A stretch of 64,000 bases of DNA, from contig NZ_WEIC01000001.1 in NCBI RefSeq assembly GCF_009184395.1, positions 390,047 through 454,046 of the forward strand, given 5' to 3'. The notes below the pieces were generated by a model. That model was not told the origin of the DNA and made no database searches. It saw only the letters and a list, made by a program, of their open reading frames with translations. Origin of the DNA: Amylibacter sp. SFDW26. Lineage in GTDB: Bacteria; Pseudomonadota; Alphaproteobacteria; Rhodobacterales; Rhodobacteraceae. Positions 45,752 to 55,054 of the stretch are shown here, in pieces (position 1 is the stretch's first letter; every line of letters begins with the position of its first letter). Made by a program: the position numbers and the translations under genes.

Positions 45752-46960
45752 ATGCGCCGTGTTGTTATAACAGGACAGGGTACAATCAATGCTTTGGGCA
45801 AAGACGTTAAATCCACATTGGGTGCTATGTCTAATGGGGCGTGCGGGATTGATACATTGGAATTTGCCAATGTGGACCGTCTGAACGTTTCAATTGGTGG
45901 TCAAATCAAAGATTACAGAGCAGAAGATCATTTTAGTCGTCAAGAAATCGGTTTGTATGATCCGTTTACTCAATTTGCCTTGATTGCCGCTAAAGAAGCG
46001 ATTGCTCAAAGTGGACTGGAATTCCCAGAGGAATTGGCAACACACACAGGTGTTATCTTGGGCACTGCTGGTGGCGGCTTAACCACACAGGATGAAAATT
46101 ACCGTTCCGTTTATGAGGACGGTAAAAATCGTGTACATCCCTTTGTTGTGCCGCGTTTAATGAACAATGCTGCTGCAAGCCACATCTCTATGATTTACGG
46201 TTTGAATGGGCCAAGCTTTACTGTTGCAAGTGCATGCGCGTCCTCTAACCATGCAATGGGGCAAGCTTATCATATGATCCGCTCAGGCATGTCCGAGGTG
46301 ATGATCACAGGTGGTAGTGAAAGTATGTTGTGCTTTGGAGGGATCAAAGCATGGGAAGGCCTGCGTGTGATGTCAAAGGACGGCTGCCGTCCGTTCTGTG
46401 CTACACGCAATGGTATGGTACAAGGTGAAGGTGCTGCTGTTTTTGTGTTTGAAGATTACGAACATGCTAAAGCACGTGGCGCAGATATTTTGGCCGAACT
46501 TATTGGTTTTGCAATGACTTCAGATGCTTCTGATATTGTGATGCCTAGCCAAAAAGGTGCTGCCAGTGCGATCCGTCGTGCGTTGCGTGATGCTAATGTA
46601 TCACCAGAAGATGTTGGATATATCAATGCACATGGTACTGCGACTGCGGCTAACGATAGAACTGAATGCGCTGCAATCCGTGAAGCTTTGGGCGCTGCGG
46701 CTGATACTGTCATGGTATCTTCAACCAAAGCAATGCATGGTCATCTTATTGGAGGCACAGGTGGTGTGGAATTACTCGCGACGATTGCAGCCGTTAAAGA
46801 TGGAATGATAGCTCCAACAATCAACCATTCCATAGCTGACCCTGAGTGTAATTTAGATGTCGTTCCAAATACTGCGCGCCAACAGAAAATCAATGTGGCC
46901 ATTACGAATGCATTTGCTTTTGGTGGGCTAAATGCCGTTTTGGCACTGCGTAAAGTATAA
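45752..46960 (+). CDS. beta-ketoacyl-ACP synthase II-like (FabF family)
   Basis: The 402-residue protein has a complete KAS active site: Cys in SFTVASACASSNHAMG, His in INAHGTATAANDRTE, and His in TKAMHGHLIGGTGGVE. It likely elongates acyl chains on the upstream ACP. The ATG at 45752 (MRRVVITGQG) has no clear SD, but it follows the ACP stop by 7 nt. A terminator follows. Confidence 0.93.
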   Translation: MRRVVITGQGTINALGKDVKSTLGAMSNGACGIDTLEFANVDRLNVSIGGQIKDYRAEDHFSRQEIGLYDPFTQFALIAAKEAIAQSGLEFPEELATHTGVILGTAGGGLTTQDENYRSVYEDGKNRVHPFVVPRLMNNAAASHISMIYGLNGPSFTVASACASSNHAMGQAYHMIRSGMSEVMITGGSESMLCFGGIKAWEGLRVMSKDGCRPFCATRNGMVQGEGAAVFVFEDYEHAKARGADILAELIGFAMTSDASDIVMPSQKGAASAIRRALRDANVSPEDVGYINAHGTATAANDRTECAAIREALGAAADTVMVSSTKAMHGHLIGGTGGVELLATIAAVKDGMIAPTINHSIADPECNLDVVPNTARQQKINVAITNAFAFGGLNAVLALRKV

Positions 46961-46987
46961 AAAGCCCTGCTAAAACACAGGGCTTTT
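46960..46987. terminator. bidirectional intrinsic terminator
   Basis: AAAAGCCCTG (46960-46969) and CAGGGCTTTT (46978-46987) form a perfect 10-bp stem between the KAS II gene and ialB. Confidence 0.9.
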
Positions 46988-47007
46988 CCTACGAATGAGG
47001 TGTGGAG

Positions 47008-47682
47008 TTATTTACCCTTCAAGGCATTCCATGCTGCTGTGAAACCTGTCAAAGACAAATTAAGTTCGATAGGGTTCTTTGGATCTGCTGCAGCAACGAT
47101 CGTCATTACCGCCTTACTACCTTTTTTCATGTTATCGACTTCTGTTTTTGTTAAGCCATAACGTGCAATACACCCTAGTGCGTCACACCAACCAAATGGA
47201 TATTGCTGGGCTTTACCCGCATCCACGCGCATTGTTGCTTTTGATGTTAACAAAGTTCCAAGTGGTGATATGAAATCTACACCAGCTTCTGCTTTCGCAG
47301 CTTCGGCCAAAGCAGATACATAGTATTGTGCAACAGGGTTGTCGTCTTTATCAACAAGAAGTTGGTATAAACGGCATCGCTCTGGTTCACCTTCTGGCAA
47401 AACAAAACAAGCTACTTTCCAATCTCCATGTTCAGATTTAACAATTTCAGTTCCAATTGGAACTTTCTTTGTCTTCCCATCTTCTGAAATAGGAAACTTT
47501 TCATCATCCTTATTCACTACTTCTGGTTGCGCTTCTTCAACTTTTGGTGCTTCAGTTTTTGCTTCTTCGGCAGCTTCAGTTGTTGTTTCTTCTGCAGCTG
47601 GCGTTGTTGTGTCTTGTGCAAAGCTTGCTGCGCCAAAACTTAGGCCAAGAGCAACCATAGATGTTAGGAATACATTATTCAT
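47008..47682 (-). CDS. invasion associated locus B family protein
   Basis: The 224-residue protein has a signal peptide (residues 1-22), an acidic Thr/Glu/Ala-rich linker (about 24-65), and an IalB domain. The domain shows GDWKVACFVLPEGEPERCRLYQ and YPFGWCDALGCIARYGL, with four cysteines for disulfides. IalB proteins are periplasmic and of unclear function outside Bartonella. Confidence 0.88.
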   Translation of the reverse strand: MNNVFLTSMVALGLSFGAASFAQDTTTPAAEETTTEAAEEAKTEAPKVEEAQPEVVNKDDEKFPISEDGKTKKVPIGTEIVKSEHGDWKVACFVLPEGEPERCRLYQLLVDKDDNPVAQYYVSALAEAAKAEAGVDFISPLGTLLTSKATMRVDAGKAQQYPFGWCDALGCIARYGLTKTEVDNMKKGSKAVMTIVAAADPKNPIELNLSLTGFTAAWNALKGK

Positions 47683-48055
47683 TTAAAATCTCACTCATTC
47701 GATTCATTCAAACAGAGTAATACAAAGCAAATAGAAGTTTGTCAGGTCAAATTTTGTGACGGCAATTTGAGGCAGTTTGCTAAGCGAGTTTATGCCAATA
47801 AAAAAAGACACATCTGATGATGCGTCTTTTTTGTGCCTTTTTGGCATTCTCCCTATCGGACTGGCCGAATTGTGAAAAGAATTTAGAACGTAAGAGTTTA
47901 TCCGTCAACAGCCTAAGTATGTATTTTTTAAAGAAAATGTGTTTGTTTTGTGAAATATTTTGCAAAAATATAATGAATTTTTAAGAAGATTGTTTTTTGT
48001 CAAGTTTCAAGCCATATAGTTATGCAAAACTATTATGGAATAAAGGGCGGGTTTC
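47683..48055. other. 373-bp AT-rich intergenic region
   Basis: It lies between the divergent ialB and HerA-like genes. It contains a hairpin at 47801-47832 and then about 180 bp of very AT-rich sequence that should hold the HerA-like promoter. I see no gene; reading frames in it look like noise. Confidence 0.5.
47801..47832. terminator. hairpin with A/T flanks
   Basis: AAAAAAGACACATC and GATGCGTCTTTTTT form a stem with one A-C mismatch. It has the look of an intrinsic terminator, yet it lies upstream of both flanking genes. It could end a short unannotated transcript. Confidence 0.5.
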
Positions 48056-49603
48056 ATGTCTGAAAATGATCGTATTTTTATTGGCGGCGGTGGCGAAGAT
48101 TACACCACTCACCAAAATTTGATCTTAAAATATGCTAACAGGCATGGTTTGATTGCAGGCGCAACTGGCACTGGTAAGACAGTCACGCTGCAAATTTTGG
48201 CGGAAAGTTTTTCGAAAGCAGGTGTTCCTGTTTTTATGTCAGATGTTAAAGGTGACCTGTCTGGCATCGTGAATGCCGGTTCCCCAGATTTTAAACTGCA
48301 TGATGCTTTCACAAGCCGCGCAGAGAAAATCGGCTTTGAAGATTATGGATACGAAAGTTTTCCAGTTACATTTTGGGACTTGTTTGGTGAGCAGGGGCAT
48401 CCTGTACGCACTACAATTACAGAAATGGGCCCGCTTTTACTGTCACGCCTTTTAGGGTTACGAGAGGTACAAGAAGGTATTTTAAATATTGCATTTCGCA
48501 TTGCTGATGAACAAGGCCTTGCTTTAATGGACCTTAAAGACTTACGCGCAATATTGGTATGGCTCGGTGAAAACGCCAAAGAAGTTTCTTTGAAATATGG
48601 TAATATTTCAGTATCTTCAATTGGAGCAATTCAGCGCAAATTATTGGTATTGGAAAATCAAGGTGCATCTAATTTTTTTGGTGAACCTGCATTGAATCTA
48701 ACTGATATGATTACGACAACGCCAAACGGGCGTGGACGCATCAATATTCTGGCTTCTGACAAACTTATGCAGTCGCCTGGTTTATATGCGACTTTCTTAC
48801 TGTGGATGTTATCTGAACTCTTTGAAGAGCTTCCTGAAATAGGTGATCCAGATAAGCCAAAGTTTGTGTTCTTTTTTGATGAGGCACATCTATTGTTCGA
48901 TGAAGCCCCAAGTGTTTTGATCAAAAAAGTAGAGCAAGTCGTTAGGCTTATCCGTTCAAAAGGGGTTGGTATCTATTTCGTAACTCAAAGTCCGACAGAT
49001 ATCCCTAATGATATTTTGGGGCAGCTTGGCAACCGAATACAACACGCACTGCGTGCGTTTACGCCAAGAGATCAGGTTGCCCTGAAGAGAGCTGCAGCAA
49101 CATTCCGAACAAATGAAAGATTTGATACGGCCAAAACACTAATCGAGTTAAGCATCGGCGAAGCTTTGGTTTCGACATTAGAAAAAAAAGGTATGCCCAC
49201 GATTGTTGAACAAACGCTTATTCGTCCACCATCGTCACAACTTGGCCCAATAACAGCTGCTGAACGAGATGCTGTTATTAAACAATCCCATGTTGCGGGT
49301 CTTTATGAGACTGAAATGGATCGTGAATCTGCGTTTGAAATTTTAGGCGAACGTTCAAGAGCTGCTGCTGAAGAAGCGCGTTTAGCAGAAGAAGCTGAAG
49401 AAAAATTAGAAGCCGAAGAAAAGTCTCGCAAATTAGCACGTCGTTATGATGCAGAAGAGGCCAAGAGAACAACTCGACGTCGATCTTCTCGGGGGGACAG
49501 CGTTGGTACTACATTTGCCAAATCTTTGGCACGCCAGTTGGGTAGCAAAGCAGGGCAAACTTTGATCCGCGGTGTCTTAGGCAGCCTATTCAAAGGCCGT
49601 TAA
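48056..49603 (+). CDS. HerA-like helicase/ATPase (DUF853)
   Basis: The 515-residue protein has Walker A AGATGTGKTVTLQ (near residue 36), Walker B KFVFFFDEAHLLF, and an Arg-rich sensor region NRIQHALRAFTPRDQ. A charged coiled coil (about residues 440-475) precedes a basic tail. DUF853 proteins are HerA/FtsK-type ATPases of unknown role. No NurA nuclease or defence genes adjoin it, so I see no sign of a defence system. It overlaps the CorC gene by TTAA. Confidence 0.88.
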   Translation: MSENDRIFIGGGGEDYTTHQNLILKYANRHGLIAGATGTGKTVTLQILAESFSKAGVPVFMSDVKGDLSGIVNAGSPDFKLHDAFTSRAEKIGFEDYGYESFPVTFWDLFGEQGHPVRTTITEMGPLLLSRLLGLREVQEGILNIAFRIADEQGLALMDLKDLRAILVWLGENAKEVSLKYGNISVSSIGAIQRKLLVLENQGASNFFGEPALNLTDMITTTPNGRGRINILASDKLMQSPGLYATFLLWMLSELFEELPEIGDPDKPKFVFFFDEAHLLFDEAPSVLIKKVEQVVRLIRSKGVGIYFVTQSPTDIPNDILGQLGNRIQHALRAFTPRDQVALKRAAATFRTNERFDTAKTLIELSIGEALVSTLEKKGMPTIVEQTLIRPPSSQLGPITAAERDAVIKQSHVAGLYETEMDRESAFEILGERSRAAAEEARLAEEAEEKLEAEEKSRKLARRYDAEEAKRTTRRRSSRGDSVGTTFAKSLARQLGSKAGQTLIRGVLGSLFKGR

Positions 49604-50916
49604 GACAAGGGACGTACTTTTAACTTTGTAATGCGGTTCTGTTCCCGTCCCACAATTTGGAAGCGGTATCCATGAAAGCTAAAAACTTGACCAATGTTAG
49701 GGATCATCTGAGCGTCATAAATGACAAGGCCAGCCACTGTGTTTGCTTCTTCATCGGGTAGGTTCCAATCGTATGAACGGTTCACATCGCGGATCGTTGC
49801 TGCACCATCGATTTCATAGTTACCTTTGGCATCTTTGCTCTTTTCCAACTCGTCATCAGTGTCGTGTTCATCGGTAATTTCGCCCACGATTTCCTCTAGA
49901 ATATCTTCTAATGTGATCAAGCCTTGTAAGGCACCATATTCGTCTACAACCAACGCGAAATGTGTGTGGCGCACAAGAAATTGACGCATCTGATCGTCTA
50001 ACGTAGTCGTTTCAGGTACGAAATATGGTTTCATCGCAATGTCGAGTATCTTTAACTTCGACATGGCTTTTTCACGATCCGCCCCGTTGCGAAGCAACTT
50101 TTCTACAACGCGCAATAGATCTTTGGCATGTATGACGCCAACGATGTTTTCTGGATCGTCTTTAAACAGCGGTAAGCGCGTGTGCGAAGAGTCTAAACAC
50201 TGGCGCACAATGGATTGTGGCTCATCATCGACATCAATCATTTCAATATCAGAACGGTGTAGCATGATCTCTTCAACTTCGCGGTCTTTTAAATCAAGCG
50301 CGCCTAGCAGACGGTCACGGTCGTCTTTTTGAAAATTACCTTCCACGTGGCCAAGTGCAATCGCACCTGCAATCTCCTCTTGGGCTGCATCGGTATCATT
50401 TCCAGTCATCTTTACGCCGAACAGACGTAAGACATTGCGCACAAATAATTGAACAGCAGCTACAATTGGGGATAAGAAAATAACCAATATACGAATAGGG
50501 GCAGACACACCTGTAGCCGCTGCCTCTGCATTGGTGATCGCATAGGTCTTTGGAAGAACCTCTGCAAAAATCAAAACTAAAATAGTCATCACAAGCGTTG
50601 CAAGCGCCACACCACTTTCGCCGAACAATCGTGTAAACAGGCTGGTGGCAAGGGCTGTGGCCAAAATATTCACTAAGTTATTGCCCAGTAAAACTGAACC
50701 AATCAAACGTTCGTTATCATCTGTCAACAATAGGGCGCGTTTTGCGCCACGCGACCCTTGCTCGGCAAGGCCGTGTAATTTACCGCGGCTTGCAGCCGTC
50801 AAAGCCGTTTCAGAGCCTGAAAAAAATGCTGAAATGATCAATAGCGCAAGAATTGCGACGATTGTGATCCAAAAAGCTGCATCTAAATCAGCTGAAATTA
50901 ACATTATGGTTTCCAT
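49600..50916 (-). CDS. HlyC/CorC (CNNM) family transporter
   Basis: The 438-residue protein has a DUF21 membrane domain (four hydrophobic segments, residues 10-165, with SAFFSGSETALTAASRG). Two CBS domains follow (about 215-340, with the LVVDEYGALQGLITLEDILE motif), then a CorC_HlyC domain. Such proteins act in Mg/Co efflux or membrane-ion homeostasis. It is divergent from the metallophosphoesterase gene. Confidence 0.9.
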   Translation of the reverse strand: METIMLISADLDAAFWITIVAILALLIISAFFSGSETALTAASRGKLHGLAEQGSRGAKRALLLTDDNERLIGSVLLGNNLVNILATALATSLFTRLFGESGVALATLVMTILVLIFAEVLPKTYAITNAEAAATGVSAPIRILVIFLSPIVAAVQLFVRNVLRLFGVKMTGNDTDAAQEEIAGAIALGHVEGNFQKDDRDRLLGALDLKDREVEEIMLHRSDIEMIDVDDEPQSIVRQCLDSSHTRLPLFKDDPENIVGVIHAKDLLRVVEKLLRNGADREKAMSKLKILDIAMKPYFVPETTTLDDQMRQFLVRHTHFALVVDEYGALQGLITLEDILEEIVGEITDEHDTDDELEKSKDAKGNYEIDGAATIRDVNRSYDWNLPDEEANTVAGLVIYDAQMIPNIGQVFSFHGYRFQIVGREQNRITKLKVRPLS

Positions 50917-50995
50917 CCGCGTGGATATCCTTACATCTAAACCTGTCCCATATGTTATGGGGCTTCACAGATGCCACATCAAGGGATGTAACGAT

Positions 50996-51796
50996 ATGAA
51001 AATTCAGGATTTGGGCGAAATTCACGGCGATATGTTGCTGTTTGGTGGCGTCTATTCAAATCTTCATGCCTTAGATGCGTTTTTAGACGTAGCAAATATG
51101 AATAATATCGCGCCACAAAATATTATCTGTTCTGGAGATGTCGTTGCGTATTGTGCAGATGCACGGGCTTGTTGTGACAAAATGCGTAGCCTAAAATCAC
51201 CTGTCTTAGCTGGGAATTGTGAAATTCAATTAGCTGCAAATGCTTTGGACTGTGGATGTGGTTATGACGAAGGATCAGAATGTTCATTGCTTTCGCGGGG
51301 GTGGTACGCTCATGCAACGGATCAAGTCAGCACAGAAAACAAATCATGGATGGGGGGATTGCCAGACCGCATTCTCTTCATTCACAACACTAAAAAATAT
51401 GTTGTAATTCATGGGGGAGCATTAGATGTCTCTCGATTTATTTGGCCTGTGACCTCAGATGATGTCATTATACGGGAAATCGAACTTCTGGCCGAACAAG
51501 TGGGCCCAATTGATCATGTGATAGCAGGCCATTCTGGCATCCCAATGCAACGTATTGTCAAAGGTGTTCAATGGACCAACTCAGGTGCGATAGGCATGCC
51601 ATCCCATAATGGTAAGCCGCAAACACACTATGCCCTTTTGGGTAAAAATGGCATTGAAATCAAAGAATTAGAGTATAATTTTACTGCCGCATCGATTGCA
51701 ATGGAACAAGTTGGCCTAGTACAGGGGTATCATGAAACCTTAAAGACAGGCTATTGGCCTAGCGAAGACACTTTGCCATCAGAGATGCATCTTTAA
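50996..51796 (+). CDS. metallophosphoesterase-family protein with altered metal ligands
   Basis: The 266-residue protein follows the calcineurin-like fold of YfcE/MJ0936-type phosphodiesterases. The alignment is clear at SGDVVAY (Asp48) and IHGGALD. But the first motif is FGGVYSNLHAL (residues 16-26) where DxHGN is expected, GNHD is GNCE (73-76), and the final GHTH is GHSG. Three or four metal ligands are thus missing. The frame extends upstream antisense to CorC; I chose ATG 50996, after GGGATG. It is convergent with xerD. Confidence 0.7.
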   Translation: MKIQDLGEIHGDMLLFGGVYSNLHALDAFLDVANMNNIAPQNIICSGDVVAYCADARACCDKMRSLKSPVLAGNCEIQLAANALDCGCGYDEGSECSLLSRGWYAHATDQVSTENKSWMGGLPDRILFIHNTKKYVVIHGGALDVSRFIWPVTSDDVIIREIELLAEQVGPIDHVIAGHSGIPMQRIVKGVQWTNSGAIGMPSHNGKPQTHYALLGKNGIEIKELEYNFTAASIAMEQVGLVQGYHETLKTGYWPSEDTLPSEMHL

Positions 51797-52716
51797 TCTT
51801 TTGCCATTGGATGATGATCCAAAACTAATGATTTCAATTTTTCATCTAGAACATGTGTGTAAATCTCTGTTGTTGCGACATCTGCATGTCCCAAAAGCAT
51901 TTGGATAACACGTAAATCAGCACCATTTGCCAACAGGTGTGTCGCAAAAGCATGACGTAAAGTATGAGGTGTCACCGTATCGGGGCTGACACCAGCATTA
52001 ACGGCTATTTCTTTGACTAAAGTGTAAAACCGAATACGTGTCAGATGACCAAGCTTACCATTTGAAGGGAACAAGAACCTTGAAGGCGCTTTCCCTTTTG
52101 TTTGCGCCATAGCTTCGCGTGCATCACGTTCCTTTAAATATACAGCCGCTGCCATTTTTGCAGGCGGCGATAGAGGCACCATACGTTCTTTGCCACCTTT
52201 ACCCTTAACCAACAACATTTCTGGATTACCACGAATGGCTGCAACGGGCAGGGATACGAGCTCGGATACGCGCATACCTGTGGCATAAAGCAACTGCATT
52301 AAGCATGTGTTGCGTAAGCAGTCGTATTTTTTGCGCCCTGTTTGTGTCGAGGCCTCTAATAACCGATCAACATCGGCCTCGCTTAACGTATTAGGCAGGT
52401 GTTTGGTCTTGCGGGGACCTTTGATTTGGGCTGATGGATCATCAGGCCGCCAGCTTTCTTCGAATGCAAAGCGGAATAATTGGCGCACAGCAGATAATCG
52501 CCGTGCTCTTGTAGACGCTGCCATCCCACGTGTTTCCAGATCAATAATATAGCTTTCCACATCTGCACGTTCTGCAGATTTGAAATCGTGTTTTATGCCA
52601 CTCAAAAACGCTTCAAACTCACGTAGGTCACGTGCATAAGCCATGATTGTGTTCTCAGAGGCATCTTGCTCAGCTTGGATAGCCTCAAGGAAGGTTTCAA
52701 TCCAATGTCCCGTCAT
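51793..52716 (-). CDS. xerD: tyrosine recombinase XerD
   Basis: The 307-residue recombinase has the SAM-like N-domain and the catalytic set: Arg in YATGMRVSELVSL, Lys in VKGKGGKERMVPL, HTLRHAFATHLL, and the His with Tyr in LLGHADVATTEIYTHV. It resolves chromosome dimers at dif with XerC. No adjoining att sites or phage genes suggest an element. Its start overlaps the stop of the upstream secreted protein by 4 nt. Confidence 0.95.
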   Translation of the reverse strand: MTGHWIETFLEAIQAEQDASENTIMAYARDLREFEAFLSGIKHDFKSAERADVESYIIDLETRGMAASTRARRLSAVRQLFRFAFEESWRPDDPSAQIKGPRKTKHLPNTLSEADVDRLLEASTQTGRKKYDCLRNTCLMQLLYATGMRVSELVSLPVAAIRGNPEMLLVKGKGGKERMVPLSPPAKMAAAVYLKERDAREAMAQTKGKAPSRFLFPSNGKLGHLTRIRFYTLVKEIAVNAGVSPDTVTPHTLRHAFATHLLANGADLRVIQMLLGHADVATTEIYTHVLDEKLKSLVLDHHPMAKD

Positions 52717-54227
52717 GTGTTTTTTCCTAGAACCAGAAGCTGAATTGCAATGCGTTTAGCTTCTTCTTTAAAACCGTCATAAGCCATAACAGAGAGCGCT
52801 GTTTCAATATCCCCAACATCCGTTTCTGGTCCATCATGCAGCAACGTTAGGGCGGATATAATAGCTTCGCCTTTTCTGTTGTCTTCAATTGCAAGATGCA
52901 GAGCCGATTTTTGGCTGAAACCTTGCAAAGCATTAGATATTGCGGATTGCATATCGGTCTTTGCTGGTGTTGTGAAGTCGTCAGACAGTATAGATATAAT
53001 GAACTGATCATCTTGTGCACTTGAAGCAAATTTCGGGGCTAATGCGGTAGCATCTGGGTGTAGAACTGCCAGCTTAAATGCAATCTCTTGGGCTGCTGAT
53101 GTTAAGTCATGATCTAAAAGTGCAGGCGCGAACCAATCTGCCAGTAAAAATTCTAAATTTATATTTTTCAATTGGTTATAAGCTTCTACTAAAGTATCTG
53201 AAAGCTTGTCATCGTCCCCTGAAGCAAAGGCATCATTTAGTTTTTGAACAGCTGCGACACGGTCCCAGACACTTCCAGAGGCAGATGGCGAACCCTCTAG
53301 GTAAAGGTTTAACAAAGCCGTTGTGGGAAGTGCATTTTCACGCACCAATCGTTCTGCAGATGTAATCCGTACTTTCCATCCTGCATTGTTTTGCAAATCT
53401 AAATGAAGAAACGCTAATGGTAAGCTGTGTGCCGGGCGTGGTAGTGCCAGGCTTTCACGCATTACGAATGTTAAAGGCGTTAATTTTTCTGGTAATTCAG
53501 GGGCTGCATCGCTTTCGAATGCCTCTGGATCCAAAAACATACCAGCTAAGAGTGCTTCCTGATCAGAAATAGATCCGATCGCTTGACTGGTGGATAACGT
53601 TAGTTCAGCCGCTTTCCAATCTCCAAGACGGGCAAGGCAAAAGATACGTGCCTGAAGTGTCGGTGCAAAATTTGGATTGTTTGCCATACGCTTGCATGCG
53701 TCATCTGTGCGTTGCGTTAATATACTGACATCAAACCACCGCCGAAACAATTCAGAGTCTTGTGGATTGGCCGCTTTGAGTAAAGCTTCGGCTGGATCAA
53801 GATCACCTGCCATTAAGAGATTGTCTAAACGGGCTGCAAGTAACGAATGGGATGATGTCCCAACGACTGGCGGATTGATCTCAGCCAAAACAATACGGCG
53901 CCATAGCGCTGTTATAGCAGGGATTTGGCCTTTTGGTGCATTGCGTATAATAACAGCCAAACGTTCAACATTACTGGTGCCCCAAAAATCAATTGGGATG
54001 CCTGATATTTGCGATGGAAATAGCCCAACAGTATCTTTTTGGATGTTTGTCAGCGTTGTCGTTTCAATCCCCTCGATAGAGATGCCCTCCAAAGGCTTCT
54101 CTGGCGCCACAGTTTGCGGTTGTTCAAGAGATTCTGACAGCCAATCAACAGCAGAAAGCGGATCAGAATAGGTTTGAGTCGCTAAAACTGACAAAGTTAG
54201 CGCGACAAAAGCAGATCTAGCTATCAT
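52713..54227 (-). CDS. secreted helical-repeat protein of unknown function
   Basis: The 504-residue protein has a signal peptide (residues 1-21, cut near TYS). The mature part is Leu/Ala-rich and helical, with repeated 35-residue-like units reminiscent of TPR solenoids (for example LLMAGDLDPAEALLKAA and ARIFCLARLGDWKAAEL). No catalytic motif is visible. The start ATGATAGC lies over the stop of the small ORF upstream, and the stop overlaps xerD. It may be a periplasmic scaffold. Confidence 0.75.
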   Translation of the reverse strand: MIARSAFVALTLSVLATQTYSDPLSAVDWLSESLEQPQTVAPEKPLEGISIEGIETTTLTNIQKDTVGLFPSQISGIPIDFWGTSNVERLAVIIRNAPKGQIPAITALWRRIVLAEINPPVVGTSSHSLLAARLDNLLMAGDLDPAEALLKAANPQDSELFRRWFDVSILTQRTDDACKRMANNPNFAPTLQARIFCLARLGDWKAAELTLSTSQAIGSISDQEALLAGMFLDPEAFESDAAPELPEKLTPLTFVMRESLALPRPAHSLPLAFLHLDLQNNAGWKVRITSAERLVRENALPTTALLNLYLEGSPSASGSVWDRVAAVQKLNDAFASGDDDKLSDTLVEAYNQLKNINLEFLLADWFAPALLDHDLTSAAQEIAFKLAVLHPDATALAPKFASSAQDDQFIISILSDDFTTPAKTDMQSAISNALQGFSQKSALHLAIEDNRKGEAIISALTLLHDGPETDVGDIETALSVMAYDGFKEEAKRIAIQLLVLGKNT

Positions 54228-54351
54228 TTGAAGGTACGGGTTGAATGATTTCTACATTCGGGGAAGAAATATCGCCGAAATAAGAATACCCAACCAAGCC
54301 TATCAGGCTTAAAATTGCCAAAACGAATAAAAATTTTATCAAACGACCCAT
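54217..54351 (-). CDS. small single-pass membrane protein (44 aa)
   Basis: This 44-codon ORF encodes MGRLIKFLFVLAILSLIGLV and then a short soluble tail rich in Ser, Pro and Asn (GDISSPNVEIIQPVP). The N-terminal Arg/Lys then a hydrophobic helix is a typical small membrane protein. Its TAG overlaps the ATG of the 504-residue protein by 11 nt (ATGATAGCTAG), which implies translational coupling. The product could be an anchor or regulator of that protein; inference. Confidence 0.6.
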   Translation of the reverse strand: MGRLIKFLFVLAILSLIGLVGYSYFGDISSPNVEIIQPVPSNDS

Positions 54352-54502
54352 CAAATTACCTTAACTGCCTGTTAGTGGACGGTTCCACCTTGTCTTGTCT
54401 GGCTGTGATGTTATCACGATTATAGGAAAAGTCATCCGTCTGGGGCAAGTTGCAGCAAAACTTCGCCACTTTGTGATCGGATCGGGAAAGTTGGGGTTCA
54501 TT

Positions 54503-55051
54503 GTGAGCTACAAATTGACAAAAACCATTGTTTTAGTTGGGCTTATGGGCGCTGGTAAAACTGCTGTGGGTCGTTTGGTTGCGCAAGAATTTGGCGCAAA
54601 GTTCCTAGATTCGGATGAAGAAATTGTAAAAGCTGCGAATATGTCTATTGCCGAGATATTTGAGCGCGATGGCGAACCGTTCTTTCGTCAAAAAGAAACA
54701 CAAGTTCTGGATCGTTTGCTCGAAGGGGAACCTTGTGTACTGTCCACGGGTGGTGGAGCCTATATGTCTGCTGAAAACCGTCGCTTGATAACGGATAAAG
54801 GCGTTGCTTTATGGTTGAACGCTGATTTGGATATATTGTGGGAACGTGTCAGGCATAAAAACACCCGTCCTTTGCTGCGTGTTCCTGATCCATATGCCAA
54901 ACTTTCTGAGCTTTATGATGAACGCGCTCCGTTTTATGCTAAGGCAGAACTATCAGTGGAATCTGAACCCAATCTCAGTTTGGAAGCGATGACAGATAAA
55001 ACTGTGCAAGTATTGTTAAATAACCCGCTTAGCGGCGTGCAAAAAGGATAA
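54503..55051 (+). CDS. aroK: shikimate kinase
   Basis: The 182-residue kinase phosphorylates shikimate in aromatic amino-acid synthesis. Walker A is GLMGAGKTAVGR, the shikimate-binding acid DSDEEIVK, the GGG motif LSTGGGAYM, and the lid RPLLRVPDP. The start is most likely the GTG at 54503 (VSYKLTKTIVL), with GGGG upstream. The frame reaches back to 54395 without family similarity. aroB follows after 3 nt. Confidence 0.93.
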   Translation: MSYKLTKTIVLVGLMGAGKTAVGRLVAQEFGAKFLDSDEEIVKAANMSIAEIFERDGEPFFRQKETQVLDRLLEGEPCVLSTGGGAYMSAENRRLITDKGVALWLNADLDILWERVRHKNTRPLLRVPDPYAKLSELYDERAPFYAKAELSVESEPNLSLEAMTDKTVQVLLNNPLSGVQKG

Positions 55052-55054
55052 CAC

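Noticed and set aside
48056-49603. HerA-type ATPase as part of a defence system
   Set aside because: No nuclease, SIR2, NurA or other defence gene adjoins it; its neighbours are housekeeping genes.
50645-50995. N-terminal extension of the metallophosphoesterase frame
   Set aside because: It is antisense to the CorC/HlyC coding sequence and has no family match; the ATG at 50996 fits the fold and ribosome site.
51793-52716. Integrase of a mobile element
   Set aside because: It has XerD length and context, with no phage or transposon genes, att repeats or atypical composition around it.
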